26,710 nucleotides of DNA, taken from an uncultured Candidatus Melainabacteria bacterium (GTDB taxonomy: Bacteria; Cyanobacteriota; Vampirovibrionia; Gastranaerophilales; Gastranaerophilaceae). The DNA is taken from positions 1 through 26,710 of the forward strand of contig CANNUY010000020.1 of the NCBI GenBank assembly GCA_947525005.1. The letters are read 5' to 3'. The notes beneath the pieces are model-generated. The model searched no databases. It had not been told where the DNA came from and saw only the letters and a list, made by a program, of their open reading frames with translations. Both the position numbers and the translations under genes were made by a program. This document shows, piece after piece, positions 1-12,500 of this stretch (its first letter is position 1; each line of letters begins with the position of its first letter).

Positions 1-1
1 A

Positions 2-547
2 ATACAAGATGATTTTAATAACTCTAATGTTATAGTCCCTCTTAACATGAACATGGCTTCCCAATTGTTAACCGTGTTGGGTACTCGTCAAGGTAATTCT
101 ATATCTACTCTTGATTTGATGGGTCGTACTATTGTTATGGGTAACGGTGTTGACGATACATATAATCAAGGAACTACTCTTTCTCTTGTTGCTGTTAAGC
201 TTATCAATACTGGTGGTGAAGCTGTTAATAACAAAGTTATAGAGTTTACTACAAATAAAAATTATACTGGTGAAGCTAATAAATTAAATATTCAAGATGC
301 TCAAATTTATGGTGATATTGTAAACAGTTCAGGTAGTGCAGTAAATATAGGTATTTCTGGTTCATTAACTACCTTGCTTGATGGTAAGTTCTTGAATAAA
401 TCAGGTACAACAAATGTTACTATGACAAGTGGTTCTCTTAACCTTGTTACAAATTCTGAACACAAAAACGAAACATTTAATTCTTCTGGTACTACATTAT
501 ATATGAATGGTGGTACTCTTGAATTGTCAGAAGGTGGTGCTAACGGT
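2..547 (+). repeat. Tail of an upstream beta-helix (residues 1-182)
   Basis: This stretch contains irregular beta-helix-like strands, for example NKVIEFTTNKNYTGEANKL, GDIVNSSGSAVNIGISGSL and TTLYMNGGTLELSEGG. The closing GTxYMNGGTLEL strand resembles the SGTLNY/GTLNI strands of the tryptophan-anchored arrays further on. It leads directly into the first junction module, so it is most simply the end of a cassette whose start lies upstream. It uses more CTT, CGT and AAC codons than the rest of the gene. Confidence 0.6.
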
Positions 548-3500
548 GTTGCATCTGTATATTATTTTAACAAGCTTGTTTCATCAGAAGATGCTCACTA
601 CACAATTGACGTTATCCTAAGCGATACACAATCAGTTGCTGATGCTATTCATTACTCATCAGGTTCTGGTAAAGTTGTGCTTGATAGTATTAATATTCAA
701 GGTTCGTTGACTGGTCAAGGTACTACTATCCAAATACTTTATGGCTCAGGTGTTGATTTAGACTTCTCTGAAACTGTAAAATCTCAGCTATCTCAAGGTG
801 GTATGCTTGGTATCCGTGATATTGTTGAACTCGACAAAGAAATCTCAGACTATGTTAGTGCTAGTGATGAAAGTAAATATACTCAAAGTAAATTCCACGA
901 AACTCTATATGGTAAGCTTGAATTAGCTAAAATCGGTGGTTCTAAATTCTACAACGGTATCGCTGTTAATGTTACAGAGGCAATCCGTGATGAAAATCCA
1001 TACGAAGATTCAACTCTTCAAGGTAATCTTTTGAAAATGATGAACGATGACAGAGCTGGCGATAGAACATTCGATATTGATTCTGGCGTACCTAATCTTA
1101 CATATAGATTATATAATAGAGAACTTGCAGATAAAGGTTATGACTTCAATCTTGGCGAAACTGCAACAGGCTTGTTTACTGTGAAATCATCAGGTGTAAC
1201 GGGTTCTAACCGTGCAACAATAGATGCTATGCAACATTCATTGTTTAAACTTGTGAACGCTGGAACTACTCTTTATCTTGAAAATATTTATTTAACAAAT
1301 GTTGTAAACTCTGACGGTGCTGCATTCTCTGTTGCTAACGGTAACGAAGTTGAATTATACAATGCTCGCATTGGTCAACTTACTCTTGATGCTGATGAAA
1401 CAACATATAGCGCTGGTATTATGAACAGTGGTGTAATAACTGTTATTACAGGCGCAAACTCGCTTATTGAAACCTCTATAAAAGAATATCTTGGCAACAC
1501 AGGTAAAATAGTTGTTCAAGAAGGCGCTGGACTTGTTATTAAAAACAATAATACTGTATCTCAAAATATTATTGATGTTTCAGGTAATTTTGAGATGAAT
1601 ACAGGTGTTATCTCTCTTACAGATAAGTTTAATATATCTTCTACAGGGGTTGTGAATGTAGGCGCAGCTATTATTTCAGCTGTAAACTCTATCGTAAATG
1701 CTGGTAATTTATATCTTTCTGATGGCGCTTTGGCTTCTGAAATTACTTCAACAGGTACAACTACTATTGTTGGTGCTGTAACTTCAAATAAAAAAATTAC
1801 TCAAAATTCATTGATAATTAACAATGGCGCTAGTCTATCAATTAGTGCTGGTAATATAGATGCACCAGTTACTGATGATTCTGTCCTAGAAATAATAGAT
1901 GGAACAGATAATACTCTATCTTCTACTGTTGCAGGTGAAGGTGAGTTTGTAATCAACGCATCTAATGTTACAAATAAATCGGGTAATCTAATTACTGTTA
2001 AAAATACTACCATCAATGAAGAAAAAACATTTACATTGAACGCATCTGATATTGTATCAAACATTGTGAATAAAGGTATAATCGAATTTGTTGATGGTAC
2101 AAATGTTAATGCAATTACAGGTGCTGGTAAAACTCTTATCAATGGTGCTGTTATATCATCGGGTCTAATTTCTCAAAATATTGAAATCCTTGCTTCAAAA
2201 TCATTGACTATTGATGCAAATCTCGTTGGTGGAAGTGTATTAAATAAAGGCTCAATCTATTTAACGGGTGAAAACAATATATTATCAAACGAAATTGATG
2301 GAACAGGTATGACATATATCAATGGTTCTATTACTACTAATGCTGATATAAAACAAAATATTGAAGTTCTTGTTGATAAATCTTTGACCTCAGATGCATC
2401 TCATTTATTAGGTTCTGTTTTAAGAAACAGTGGTGATGTATTCTTAACAGCAGGTGATTTGACACAACAAATTCAAGGTACTGGTAAAACAACAATCAAC
2501 GGTACTGTTGTATCAAAAACCTCTATTGCTCAGGATAAAGGTGTTACTATCATTGATAATGCAAAACTCACAATCAATGCTAAAAACTTGTTGTCAAATA
2601 CTGATAATTTTGGAACGCTTATACTTACTGGTAATGCAGGTTTGTCTGTATTTGATAATTTTGAAAAACAAATTCAAGGTACAGGTAAAACAGTTATTAA
2701 TAACAATGTTTCACTAGGTTCTGGCTCTATTGTTAATCAAGAAATTATAGAAATTGCTAATGGCTCATTAAAAGGTAATGCATCATCAATTATTGCAACA
2801 GATTCAATCTTGAATAACGGTTCTCTTATCTTTACAGGTGGAACTATTCAAAGTGATATTAAGTCAACTGAATCAGGCTCTAATGTAATAATTGGCGACG
2901 GTTTGCAAAATGTTTCTGTAAATAATAACAATAACAAAAATATTCAAGTATCAAAACTTCTTATTAATACAAATGGTAGTTTTACAACAGAAGCTGATTA
3001 TCTTGTAAACGCTAACACAGTTGAAAACACTGGTAGTTTATACTTATCAGGTAATTTATCTCAAGATATTACAGGTACTGGTACAACATATGTTAATTCA
3101 GAACTTAATGTGGTTTCTGATGGTAATACAATCAACGGAACTTTAAATCTTAACAATGGTACATTATCACTTCATACAACAAATGCTGATGGTAATGTTA
3201 CTATGAATGAGTTTACAGTAGGCACTCTTTCAGGCGCTGGTTCGCTTACTCTTGATGTATTATTTAACCAAAATGTTATGTCAACCGATGTACTTAATAT
3301 TACATCTGCAATCGCTTCTGGCACAAAACTTTCTATTAATGATTTGAATATAGAAGGTTCTATTAAAGGTAATAAAACTTCTACAATTATTTCTTCAAGC
3401 TCATCATTGGCGAATTTGTCATACGGTTTTATAAATAATACTAAATCATTATTAGGCTACGTTTATAACTATCTTGGTAATACATACACTCTTGATATGA

Positions 3501-6500
3501 CATTATACGATACAATTGAAAATGGTCTAAATGTTGTTAAACTTGGTATTGCTGTTAAATCAGAATTTCAAGGTAGTGCAACAATTTCTTCTATAAAAAA
3601 TGTTGCGATAAACGAATTGATGTTTGAAGGTAATCCTATTACTTTAAAAACATCTGCTGGAGTAAATGATGTTGCTATTTCAATAAATGGTACAACATAC
3701 TACTTTACTCCTACTGATGCAAATGATAAATACAAATGGCAATCTGTTGCAAACATCTCAAGTACAGCTGTGGTTGAAACAACTTCAGATAAAGCTATGT
3801 TTACTGTTGGTGGTAAATATTATACTTTTGACAAAAACTTGATTCCTGAAAGTGCATACTTCAATTCAGAAGGTTCTGCTGATTCTTATGATTATAAAAT
3901 GTATCAAGTTGGTGAAAATTCTAAACCTGTAGAAACTTATTTTGTATTTAACTTGTTGGCAGATAAATTGTCATCTCTTGGAGATGTATTCTGGACTATC
4001 TCAAAAGAAAGACCATCAAATACTTCAAATGTAATCTCAATTACCCTACCTTCTAAAACAGGTACAGGAAACTTATACCTAACTTACGTTCCAAGAACTG
4101 GTGCAGAAAATACAAATTATATCGGAGTGACTTCTGGCAGTGTACTTAACAACACAGCTACTAAAACAGAATTCACTGGTGACATAGTTAAATATTCATC
4201 AACATCAAACTCTGCAATCAAAAATAGCGGAACTATAAACACTCTTGTTTCTAACTTCATCGGAAACAGTGTAACAAGTGGTTATGGCACATTGCAGAAC
4301 TCTGGTACAATCAACTATCTTGCTGGTACCTTCATATCTAACTCTGCAGGAACAAATGGTGGTGTAATCTATAACACTAAAGCTATTAACTACATCACAG
4401 GTGATTTTATTTATAACTCTGCAAGAAGTTACGGTGGTGCGATAATGAATGACGGTACTTCTGCAAATATCACTGCTATAACAGGTGACTTTATATCTAA
4501 CACTGCTAACACAAACGGTGGTGCAATCTATAACACCGGTACAATTAGCTCTATCGAAGGTAAATTTATCGGTAATAAAGTTCTAAATGGCTCAGGTGGT
4601 GCAATCTATAACACAGGTAATTTAACTCTTTGGAATACAAGTTTTGTTGATAACTCTGCAAAATCAAATGGTGGTGCTATCTATACAACAAAAGACGTTG
4701 TTCTTAATATTACTGATGAAAATGTTGTAACTATCTCAGGTAATACTGTTAATGGTAATTCTAACGCAATCTATGTTGATTCAAGTTCTGCTAAGTTTAC
4801 GTTTAATTTCTATGGTGGGTCATTAGTTCTTGACGATGTGATAAACGGTTCAAATGGATATTCTGTTGCATTCATAGGAAATAACTACACGTCTAAATTG
4901 TTCTTGAATTCAACAATCGAAAACGCTGTTGTAAGTGTTAAAGATTCAACATTATTTATGAACAAGGTTGATACTTTTGCATCTTCTGATGTATCGTTTA
5001 CAGGCAACACATTATTTATGACGAATGGTATATCAGAGTTTGCTGAAAAAGGTGTGATTCCTGATGATGCAAGTTATATGAATTACAGCTTTAAGAGTCT
5101 TGTTGCGACAAGAAGTGATGACAACATCGCAAATATGTATTTAAAATTATCAATAGATAATCTAGGAACTGGTTCATACAATGCTGATACAATTTCTGTT
5201 GGTTCAGGTTCTGCAGGACTTATATCTATACTTCCAATAGGGTTGTTTAATATAGACGGAACTCCAACTCTTGATTTTATGAATAATGCTGATTTGAGAA
5301 ACAGTGTTATAACTGATTCTATATCACTAAATATTAAACTTCTAAACAAAGCGAATGCTTCTGATAATATAAGATTTGCCTTAGCTGACGGCTTGGCTCA
5401 AAACTATATTTATGATGCAAGCTCATACAATTACACTGTATCAAACAAAGATTTTATCGGTGAATTAGGTATTGATATGAATATTGATGGTGATACTTTA
5501 GTAATCGGTATTTTATCAAAATTAAATAACCTTCAATATATGAACCAATTACAATATCCAGCAAATACAAGAACTTTTGTATTCTCAGGAGCAGGAACTG
5601 TTAAGGAAGGTGCTATTGTTGGTTCTACTACTCAAGCTTTAGGAACAACAGGCGCTGGTACATTCGTTGTAAAAGGTGAAGATGGTGGTTCTGCAACAAA
5701 TTATATTATTGATTTGTCTGATGAAAATGACAACAAACTAACTGGTTTTGAATTGACTACAAATTCTACAGATTTGACTATTTCTGGTGTTACTATCCAA
5801 AATTCATCAAAAGCTATTTTAATAAGCCAAAATTATTCAAGTGCAACAATCTCAAATGTTATATTTAATAATAACGATATAGCAATTGAAAACCTTGCAG
5901 GTAATAAACCATTGAGCTTAACAAATGTTACTATTGATGAAAATGGTGGTGAAATTATATCAAAAGCTTCTATGAACATAGCTTCTTCAAACATACTTTC
6001 AACGATAGGTAACTATTCAGCATTAACTATCACAGGAACAAACAGTTTCGGAACAATAAACAACTATTCTGGTACAACAACACTTTCAGGTGGTGCAACT
6101 GTTAGTATTCTTAATCTAACAAATGCTTCAACTTTTACATCAGGTTCTGAAACAACTGGTGCAACACTTACTCTCGAAAGCGTTAATAATACAGGTACTA
6201 TTACTCTTTATGGCACAACTAATTTGACATCAAATATTATTGGTGGTGGTAAGTTGAATATGTTTGGAACAGTTAATTTGTCAGGTGTTATCGCTGAACA
6301 ACAAGCTGTTACTGTATCAGCTATATTGAATATGTTAGAAAATTCTGCTTTAACATTGAGTGCAAATGATAAATGGTCAGCAAATTCAACAATTAATTTA
6401 AAAGGTGGTATTTTAACATATAGCCTTTCTGGTGCAAATGCTGACTCATCAATCCTTAACGCTCAATCAGGCGAATTTACTATGGAAAGTGGTACTCTTA

Positions 6501-9500
6501 ATCTGGCAACTGGTTCTGTGATTACAGAAACTGTTCTTACAAATCTTGATGACGGTACGTTGAATATAAACGGTGGTTCAATCACACTTAGTGATACTGA
6601 TTCGTGGACTTCTACAACTATTAATTTGAATAATGGTAAGTTTGTTTATGGATTAACTTCAAACGGTAAAATAGTTACAACAGGTGGCGAATTAGAAGTA
6701 AGAGAGTCTGCAAGTTTAACTTTGTTATCAGGTAGTTCAATAGCAACTGCTACAAGTGTAAATCTTCAAGGTGGTTTAGTAATCTCTGGTGGTAATGTTG
6801 TTCTTGATTCTCTTGATACTTGGACAGGCCTAATTACTGCAAATAGTGGTACTTTTACATATAATGGTGATGCTACTAATAAATTAGAAATTACTAAAAA
6901 TATGTTGGTTGTAAATGATTCAACTAATATAAATATATCTAATGCAATCATCAATTTGATTGATGCTGTTCCTACTTTTGAAACAACTAATTTGGGAACA
7001 CTAAAAGCAGGTGACGGTGTTAATATTATGCTTGACTTTGATGCTATCAATTCTGACGTTATCAAAGTTGCATCAGGTTCTTCTGGTAATTTGATTATCA
7101 CAAGACTAGGTTTGACTGTTGATATGAAACCAACTACTGTTGATAACTTAGAAATCTTAGTATTAGATAGAGCAAATAGTAGTGATAGTATAAAACTTGT
7201 TTTACCTGATGAAGTTGCAAATCTTTATAGAACAGATATTAGTGTAAAAGATTTTATAAAAGATGGTTCTTATAAAGTTAATAGTGATGATTTCTTAGGT
7301 TCAAAAGGTATAAAATTAAATGATACAGCTGACTCTATTGTTGTTGGTTCTTTAGAAAGATTAAAAAATCTTTATGAAACAAATAAATTTGATAGTGGTG
7401 ATAAAGCAAGATATTATATCTTTAATGCAAAACCTAATGAAAAATTAACTATCCAAGAAAATGTTGATTATGATAATACTGCAAATGGTACGTTCTATAT
7501 ACAAGGACAAGATAAATCATTATCAATTATTGATTTAGCTGATAGCGTATCAGGTGATTCTCATAAAGGCTTTAAATTGGTTGGTAATACCGTTTTAAAT
7601 GTTTCAAATGTAACTATTCAAAATGCTATAAATGCTATTTATTTAAGTGGTTCAAATGCCTCTGCAACAATTGATAATGTTATTTTCTCAAATAACAATG
7701 TAGCTATTTCAAATGAGGTGGGTGCACATATTATATCGATTACAAATTCACAATTTATTGGTAACACAAGTTCAGCTGCTGGTGCTGCATTAACTACTAC
7801 AAGTAATATTGATACTGTTTTAGCGATATTCACTAATAATAGATCTACATCATCAGGTGGCGCAATTTACGTAGGTGTGTTTACAAATGGTGGATCATCA
7901 GGTAAAATTTCTTCAATCGAAAATTCTGAATTTAATTCAAATTCAGCAGTAAGTGGTGGAGCAATTTATTTATACAAACCAGCAGTTATAACATCTATAA
8001 CTGACACCGTTTTTGATTCAAACTCTGTTGAAAGTCAAGGTGGTGCAATATTTAATGCTGATGGTTCAATAGGTACAATCAGTGCGACCTTCACAAACAA
8101 CTCTGCAGGTGATATTGGTGGTGCTATTCTAAACACTGGTACAATCGATAAGATTGTTGATTCTAGTTTTGAAAATAACACAGCTGATTCAACAGGTGGT
8201 GCAATATTTATTGGAGCATTGACTAATAGCTCTACAGCAGGTAGAATCACTACAATAGAGAATGTTACATTCACTTCTAATAGTGCTATTCAAGGTGGTG
8301 CAATAATAAATATAAAAGGTAGCATCAATTCATTAAAAGCAACATTTACTTCAAACTCAGCTACAGGAGAAAAAGGGTATGGTGGTGCATTATTTAATAA
8401 TGGTGGTACAATAACTACAATTAGTTCAATCTTTGAAAGTAATAATGCAGATACACTTGGTGGTGCTATCTTTAACACTGGAAAAATTCAAACGATAGAG
8501 AATACTCAATTTAATAATAATACTGCAAATCAAGGTGGTGCAATATTTAATTTAGGAGGAACAATAGGTTCTATATCTGCAGAGTTTAATAGTAATGATG
8601 CAGAATATGGTGCAGGTATTGTTAATAACAAAGGAACTATTACAACCATCACTGGTTCTACTTTTACAAGCAACACTTCTACTTATGGAGCAGGAATATT
8701 TAATTCGGGTACTATAACATCTATTGTAGATACAACATTTACATCTAATGAATCAGATGAGGGTGTTATTTATAATACCGGAAAAATTAACAGCATTTCA
8801 GCTACTTTTGAACAAAATAAGAGCGTTGGCATTCTCAATGCAGGAACAATTACGAGTGCTAATTTAACATACCAAAATAATAATGGTGGCGCTATATATA
8901 ACACTGATACAGGATATATTGGTAATTATTCAGTGGAAGAAGATGGAAGTATAACATTTACAGGAACTGCTATATCAGGAACTTTCTCAAATAATACAAA
9001 TTGGATAAAAAATAATACTGGAACACCAATCATATTTAACAAAGGATTTATGGGTGGTATTGATGCAGTATTCACAGGAAATAAAGTATTTGATTCTGAT
9101 TTAGAAATTGCAGATGGTACAGAATCATTATCGTTATTTAAAACTGCTGTAATCTATAATACTGGAATAATAACAAATATTGCAGGTTCATTCACAAATA
9201 ATAATCTTCAAGGTTTATCATCTACAGGTATTATTTATAATACGGGTACTATTGGTGAAATATCTTCAACATTTGATGGTAATAATGCAAGAAATAAATC
9301 TGCAGTAATTCTAAACTTAAACAATATTGAGTTAATAACAGGTACTTTCACAAATAATGTTAATGCTATTTATGCATATAGTGGAACAATTAATGATATA
9401 TCAGCAAGTTTTGAAAATAATACAGGATCAGCTATAAAAATTTATAAATCAGAGGTTAATAATATAACATCAACCTTTAATAACAACTCATCATCACAAG

Positions 9501-12500
9501 GTGGAGCAATCTATATATCATCAGGCGCTACAAATGTTGTAATTAATGGAAGTACATTTATAGAAAACTCAGCTATATCAAGTTCTGATAAAGCTTTAGG
9601 TGGTGCTATTTATAATGCATCTAATAATTTGACAATTAATAATTCAACCTTTACTGGTAACTATGCTCAAACAACTACTGGAGTTGCAATAGGTGGTGCT
9701 ATTTATTCAACAGGTGATATAATCTTTAATGTTAATGATGGATTTGAATCAGTATTCAAAGATAATTATGTTCAAATTGGTACTAACAAGGATTATGTTG
9801 GAATTGGAGTAGGCTCTGTATTTGGCATAACATTAGATTCTCAAGTTACAGAAAATGACACAAGAACAACTATTTATACTTATACAACAAATTCAACTCC
9901 TACTTTGACATTTAATTTGTCAGAATCAGGTTCTGTTGTAATGGATGATAAGATTGTGCTTGCAGATAATAATGTTTATACATATAAAAGAACAATTGTT
10001 CAAAATGTAAAAACAAACTCTGATGGAACTAAGAGTTATACAACAAAATCAGATAATTCAACAACGGCAACTAAGACTGGTCAAACAATGAATGCTAAAT
10101 TAAATATCACAAGCTCAGATAATACTGGGGTATTTAATTTGAATAATGATGTTGTTAATTTTGATATTACTTTGAATAGTGGTACATTAAAACTTGCAAA
10201 TTACGAATATACAAATAATTTACATACGAATACTGCAGCATATTCATTAACTGATAGAACATCAAATATACTTTCTCAAGCTACATTGAATGCTGTTGGT
10301 GGTACTGTTGATGTAAAAGATAGTGTATTCACAAATTATGTAATTGGAGCATTAACATCAAGTGAAAGTGCTAGCTGGAAAATTGATGTAAACATTGATG
10401 TTGCTAATGCAAATGGTATTGCTGATACATTTACAGTTGGAACTAATTCTACAGGTGTTATAACAATTACTGATATTGGTAATATTGAAGTACCTGATGA
10501 TGATATCGCTATTATTATTAAATTATTATATAGAGATGAAAATGCTACAATTGATTCAAACGGTAATTATTCAATAAATCTTGCATTAGCTGATAATATT
10601 ACTAAACGATTTACAAAACAAGCTTCAGAATTTTATGATTCTGCAAGTGGTAAATATATCTTTAATAGTGATGATTTCATGGGTGTTAAAGGTATTGATT
10701 TGAATGATACTAAAGATTCTATAATCATTGGTATTTTAGATGCAGAAAGTACATTGAGATTTGCGAACTTGCTTGATAGTACTAATGTTGACAGTGCAAG
10801 ACGTGATTATTTATTCAGAGCACCTGCAACAACGGGTGATATTGTAACCGTAAAAGAAAATGTTGATTTGAGCTATGATAAAGATGGTAATTTACAAGGT
10901 ACTGGAGCTGGTTCATTCTATTTGAATGGTTATGATGATAATGCAGAACATTCAGTGATTGACTTGTACACAGAAAGAACTGTCGGTAGTAATCTTTATA
11001 GATTGTATTTGACAGGTTTCTATCTTGATAAGAATACAGATATTCATATTTCTAACTTAACGGTTACTAGAGGTACTAATTCATTAGTTCTTGCTAATAT
11101 CAATTCTTCTGCAGAATTAACAAATGTAATATTTAAGGATAATGTTCAAGCTATTTCAAACAATTCAGGAACTCTAGTTGTTAAAGATTCTAAGTTTATT
11201 AATAATGGTGTTGTATCATCAAATGATTTAATAGGTGGAGCTATCTTTAATAAAGATAAGATGACTGTTGAAAATACAACATTTGAAGGTAATACATTAT
11301 CAGGTAATTACACATTTGGTGGTGCAATCGGCAACTATTCATATAATGGAGCAGTTGAATCTATAAAGATTTCTGGCACATTCAGAAATAATAGTGTCGC
11401 AAGTGCTAAGAATTATTATGGTTATGGTGGTGCTATTGGCAACTACGTATTCTCTGCTGATAATAACACAGCTTCTATGAGTATTGATTCAATCTCAGGA
11501 TTGTTTGAAGGTAATAGCGTTGCTGGTCAAAATACAACAAGAGCACACGGTGGAGCTATTGGTAACTACACTTATTTGTCTTCATCATTATCAATAAAAT
11601 CAATAGCAGGTACGTTTAATAATAACTATGTAAAAGCTAATTCAAATGCTTATGGTGGAGCTATCTATAATCGTGTAAGTGGTGGTTCTACATTAACAAT
11701 AACTGCTTTAGGTGATGGAACAACAGAATTCACAGGAAATTATGCAAAAGCGACTTCAAAAGCTTATGGTGGAGCTATAAGCAATTATGTTTATACAGAA
11801 GATTTAAAATCTACAATGCAAATTGGCACTATAAATGGTAAGTTTACAGGTAACTATGTTGAGGCAACCGATTCAACTTCTACTGTTTATGGTGGCGCTA
11901 TAAGTAACTACTTGTCAGCAGATAAAAATTCTGTAGAAATGACTATTGAAAGTATAACAGGCGAATTCACTAATAACTATGCAAAAGGTACAAATGCTTA
12001 TGGTGGTGCGATTGCAAATAGAGTTGTTTCAGGCTCTAAATTAACTATTAAATCAATTGTTGCGAAATTCACTGGAAACTTTGCAGAAGGAACAGATTCT
12101 AAAGGTGGTGCAATTTATAATAATAACACTACGATTACAACAATTAATTCTACTTTTAAATCAAACAATGCGTTGTTAGGTGGTGCTATTTATAACTCTG
12201 GAACAATAAATGAAATAGTTACATCTGTATTTGAAGGAAATGAATCAGATTCTGGTGGCGCAATTTCTAATAACGGAGGTTCAATCGGAAAAATTTCTGC
12301 CACATTTACAGGTAATATTGGTAAAAATGATGGCGCAATCTATAACTCAAATGGTGGAACTATTTCCTCAATTGAAGGTGAGTTTACAAACAACTCTGCA
12401 GCTGCTGGTGGAGCTATTGTTAATACTGGTGATGCAAAAATAGAAATAATAAAAGCTACATTTACAAATAATACATCATCAAGCAAAGGTGGTGCTATTT

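Noticed and set aside
2..60. ATG codons near the start (AACATGAACATG) as the gene start
   Set aside because: The frame is open upstream of them, there is no clear ribosome binding site or signal peptide after them, and the sequence already reads as helix strands.
1785..1800. Run of seven A bases as a possible slippage or frameshift site
   Set aside because: The main frame is open on both sides, the alternative frames close soon, and no downstream structure was evident.
2508..2717. Small + strand open frame in another phase
   Set aside because: It overlaps the main frame, is short, and has the biased Leu/Ile/Gln content of an out-of-phase reading of the 60-residue repeats. The + frame at 12231-12443 is rejected for the same reason.
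4518..4620. Short near-identical DNA repeats as a CRISPR array or insertion-sequence ends
   Set aside because: The repeats are in frame, encode GGAIYNTG rungs, vary in spacing and lack spacer-like unique sequence or inverted ends.
7639..8478. Minus-strand frames rich in NIAPP and APP
   Set aside because: The APP/IAPP words are the antisense reading of GGTGGTGCAAT (GGAI) codons, so they mirror the + strand repeat.
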